Translations under genes and position numbers: made by a program | Part shown: in pieces, positions 62,316 through 64,000 of the stretch | Layout of the letters: each line of letters opens with the position of its first letter | Numbering within the stretch: the stretch's first letter is position 1 | The notes under the pieces: model-generated | What the model saw: the letters and a program-made list of their open reading frames with translations, nothing else | Told to the model about the DNA's origin: nothing | The model's database searches: none | NCBI RefSeq assembly: GCF_023062595.1 | Contig: NZ_JALLAN010000011.1 | Location: 110,202-174,201, forward strand | Direction: 5' to 3' | Source of the DNA: Arthrobacter rhizosphaerae | Lineage (GTDB): Bacteria; Actinomycetota; Actinomycetes; Actinomycetales; Micrococcaceae | Length of the DNA stretch: 64,000 nucleotides

Positions 62316-63083
62316 TTAGCGGCGGTGTTTCTTGAGCCAAGTACAAAGGGAATCGGCGGCCGACGCGATGGACTGGGTTTGAAGTGTTTGCGAGAAATGG
62401 CGGCCACTGGGGAGTTGGCCGGGTGCCGATGCAGTCGCTTTCTTCGCAATCTGATCCAGGCCCTGCCCTGCGGCACCTGGCAACGCAGCGATGGACCCCC
62501 AGCCTTGCCCCTTTTCCTCAGGACTGACCGAAGCCGCGTGACGGCCGGAGCGCGGTGGATCCTTGACGGCCGCTGAACCCGCTGCGCCTTTGGCGCTAGC
62601 GGAGGGAGCATCAGCAGCCGCTTCGGCGGCATGTGCTCCGCTGCCCGACTCCGTGGAGGATTGACCTTGGAGCGACTGATCAGGGCGTGCAGGGGCCGCC
62701 GAGAGTGGCACGGCGGTGCTGCCAAGGGGAGCTGCCCGGTGCGGGGCCCAACCGCCGTCCAGGTTCTGGACTGATACAAGGCCCTGACGGATGCCGGGAT
62801 TTGGGCTGGTGGCCGCAACCCCGCTGACGCCCAATCCCATGCCGGCGATGACTGCCACGGAAACCACGGTGGGACGATGCTTGCGCAGGGGCCGTTTAAG
62901 TGCCAATTCGTCAACACTGCCAGCCAACAGGACTGCGAGTTCGGCGCTGGGTGCAGGCAGCGGCAAGTCAGCCAGGGAACGGAGACCAAGGAGAGAGGCC
63001 CTGAGTTCGGGCGCATCGGCATGTCCGGCGTCGAGCAGGAGCTCGTCCACCATTGAGTGGGGCACTTTTTCCGGGTTCGTCAT
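62316..63083 (-). CDS. Probable membrane anti-sigma factor
   Basis: 255 aa. The N-terminal ~65 residues (MVDELLLDAGHADAPELRASLLGLRSLAD) could be the cytoplasmic sigma-binding part; one transmembrane helix follows (about 71-92, TVVSVAVIAGMGLGVSGVAATSP) and an Ala/Ser/Pro-rich extracytoplasmic tail of ~160 residues. There is no zinc-binding HxxxCxxC anti-sigma motif. Its ATG overlaps the sigma stop (ATGA). Role is inferred from that coupling and topology. Confidence 0.75.
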   Translation of the reverse strand: MTNPEKVPHSMVDELLLDAGHADAPELRASLLGLRSLADLPLPAPSAELAVLLAGSVDELALKRPLRKHRPTVVSVAVIAGMGLGVSGVAATSPNPGIRQGLVSVQNLDGGWAPHRAAPLGSTAVPLSAAPARPDQSLQGQSSTESGSGAHAAEAAADAPSASAKGAAGSAAVKDPPRSGRHAASVSPEEKGQGWGSIAALPGAAGQGLDQIAKKATASAPGQLPSGRHFSQTLQTQSIASAADSLCTWLKKHRR

Positions 63084-63634
63084 TGCGCCACATACTCCTT
63101 CACAGCTGAATGCTCACGGAGTTGGTCCAATGCACGTCTCTGGAGTTGCTTCACCGCTCCTGCGCTCTTCCCCATGATTTTTGCCACCTGATCCACCGTG
63201 AGATCGGCAATGATACGCAGCGTCAGGACTTCCTTCTGGTCTTCGCCCAGCACGTTCAGCAACTGCAGGACCTCACCCGGTGACACCCTCGACAGCGCGT
63301 CGCTCTCCGCGGATCCTGACTCCCTGGGATCCAATTCCGGTTCAAAACTCTGCCTTAGCGGAGTCCGGCTCTGGCGCCGGTGGTCATCAACCATGCGGGC
63401 GTGGGCGACGGAGAATACAAAGGTCCGCAATCCGCCCACCCCTCCACTGATGGAATCAAGCCGCGGGAGAACGGCCACGAAAACATCCTGCATTGTGGCC
63501 TCTGGATCCTCTACGCCGCGGGCTGTTAGGTATCCAAGGACTTGTGAGGCGTAACTGCGATAGACAGCATTGAAAAGCTCTAGGTCACGTCCCCGAAGGG
63601 CGCTTAACGATTCGTCAGTCAGCGCGTCAGTCAC
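63080..63634 (-). CDS. ECF-type RNA polymerase sigma factor
   Basis: 184 aa. Region 2 covers about 20-90 (LELFNAVYRSYASQVLGYL, MQDVFVAVLPRLD, LRTFVFSVAHARMVDDHRRQ) and region 4 covers about 125-175 (LTVDQVAKIMGKSAGAVKQLQRRALDQLREH). It directs RNA polymerase to a small regulon. Its partner is the overlapping membrane protein gene. GTG 63634 with a weak AGG ahead is the best start. Confidence 0.9.
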   Translation of the reverse strand: MTDALTDESLSALRGRDLELFNAVYRSYASQVLGYLTARGVEDPEATMQDVFVAVLPRLDSISGGVGGLRTFVFSVAHARMVDDHRRQSRTPLRQSFEPELDPRESGSAESDALSRVSPGEVLQLLNVLGEDQKEVLTLRIIADLTVDQVAKIMGKSAGAVKQLQRRALDQLREHSAVKEYVAQ

Positions 63635-63780
63635 AGACCTGGGCTTTCGTTCCGGGGAGGATGGCTACATCATTGTAGGGGTATGGCGGGCCATCTGCGA
63701 CGAATTCCTGGGTACTAACTTTACTTTGGGTAACCACCATCTTGTGAAAACGGTTACCGCTAACAAGCGTTTACAAAAGG
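63635..63780. other. Promoter region upstream of the sigma-factor gene
   Basis: About 146 bp, with GGTTACC and GGTAACC-like inverted halves near 63734 and 63750 that may belong to the autoregulated sigma promoter. No gene is supported. Confidence 0.45.
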
Positions 63781-63879
63781 GCCGGGCTGGAACATGATGG
63801 GGGACAAATTCCAGCCCGGCACCTCTTGGTGGTTAAAGCGCCGGTTCGAACATGATGGGGGACAAATTCCAATCCGGCG
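63781..63879 (+). repeat. Two tandem hairpins with a conserved loop
   Basis: Hairpin 1 (63781-63820) has perfect 12-bp arms; hairpin 2 (63839-63879) has imperfect arms of different sequence. Both enclose the same 16-nt loop CATGATGGGGGACAAA, and the identical core is 24 nt. The units repeat with a 58-bp period in a gene-free region upstream of the sigma gene. See findings. Confidence 0.85.
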
Positions 63880-63966
63880 TTTCATAGTGGTAATCGTCAC
63901 GGGGCCAGCGAAGGTTACGCGAAATCAAAAAAACTTTTGAGACTTTTTAAGGGCCCTGATTACGAC

Positions 63967-64000
63967 GCCGGCGGGCCACCTGTTCAGGTGACCCGCCGGC
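63967..64000. terminator. GC-rich hairpin at the window end
   Basis: GCCGGCGGGCCACCTG faces CAGGTGACCCGCCGGC with a short loop and one mismatch. It is probably the 3' end of a gene beyond the window. Confidence 0.6.

Noticed and set aside
63570..63797. 75-aa plus-strand ORF across the sigma-gene promoter
   Set aside because: No ribosome site, covers the start of the sigma gene and runs into the hairpin repeats.

Overview
The window is about 64 kb of high-GC, gene-dense chromosomal DNA. Gene content, start-codon use (many GTG), ATGA/GTGA couplings and families such as RamB, LytR_C and MpaB-like point to an actinobacterium of the Arthrobacter/Pseudarthrobacter type (inference; no 16S gene is present). 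Nearly everything looks like core or soft-core chromosome. I see no prophage, insertion sequence, integrase, plasmid gene or CRISPR array.

Layout. 1-2.6 kb: Fbp-type ABC importer (permease cut by the window edge, plus ATPase). 2.6-7.5 kb: a complete N-acetylglucosamine island, nagE-nagA-nagB leftward and EIIB-EIIA-GntR regulator rightward from a shared region that carries a DasR/NagR-like palindrome. 7.5-11.6 kb: small housekeeping or unknown genes (YdeI-like, VOC, DUF4916, SRPBCC). 11.6-15 kb: tgt and a queuosine-precursor transporter, separated by an AbiEi/DUF559-type gene flanked by two copies of a 68-bp palindrome. 15-17.4 kb: TetR with operator-like palindromes, a small membrane protein and a lipoprotein serpin. 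17.6-22.4 kb: glyoxylate shunt, ramB divergent from aceA-aceB. 22.5-29.3 kb: MFS transporter, ROK regulator, and a tightly coupled operon of two TIM-barrel sugar enzymes and two Gfo/Idh dehydrogenases. 29.3-36.7 kb: GNAT, DsbA/FrnE, TetR, LytR_C, HAD, Stealth phosphotransferase (apparently an ATT start) and a phosphoesterase. 36.8-44.2 kb: M23 peptidase, MpaB-like protein, tRNA-Ser, Nif3-like protein, SRP RNA, dnaX and recR. 44.3-47.6 kb: ABC exporter with an extra membrane protein. 47.9-49.2 kb: lysC with an internal beta-subunit start. 49.3-50.5 kb: two small paralogues and an OhrR-like regulator. 50.6-55.8 kb: two subtilisin-inhibitor-like (SSI) proteins around a conserved unknown, convergent with a large subtilase. 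56.8-60.1 kb: purS-purQ-purL. 60.3-63.6 kb: DUF503, TPR, YjbR, CoA-binding protein, and an ECF sigma factor with a probable membrane anti-sigma partner.

How the genes work together. GlcNAc is imported and phosphorylated by the split EIIA/EIIB/EIIC, deacetylated by NagA and deaminated by NagB, under the GntR protein encoded next door. RamB very likely controls the divergent isocitrate lyase and malate synthase. Tgt and the QPTR-family transporter make a queuine salvage pair. The 25.2-29.3 kb operon has the enzyme set expected for an oxidise/eliminate/hydrate/reduce route through 3-keto-sugars. Protease-control genes recur: a serpin, two SSI-fold proteins and a subtilase.

Most unusual points: a family of 68-bp palindromes (three copies, two framing one gene); an SSI-fold protein that has lost its signal peptide and one disulfide; the 3-keto-sugar-type operon; the ATT start of the Stealth gene; and tandem hairpins with a constant loop at the right end.
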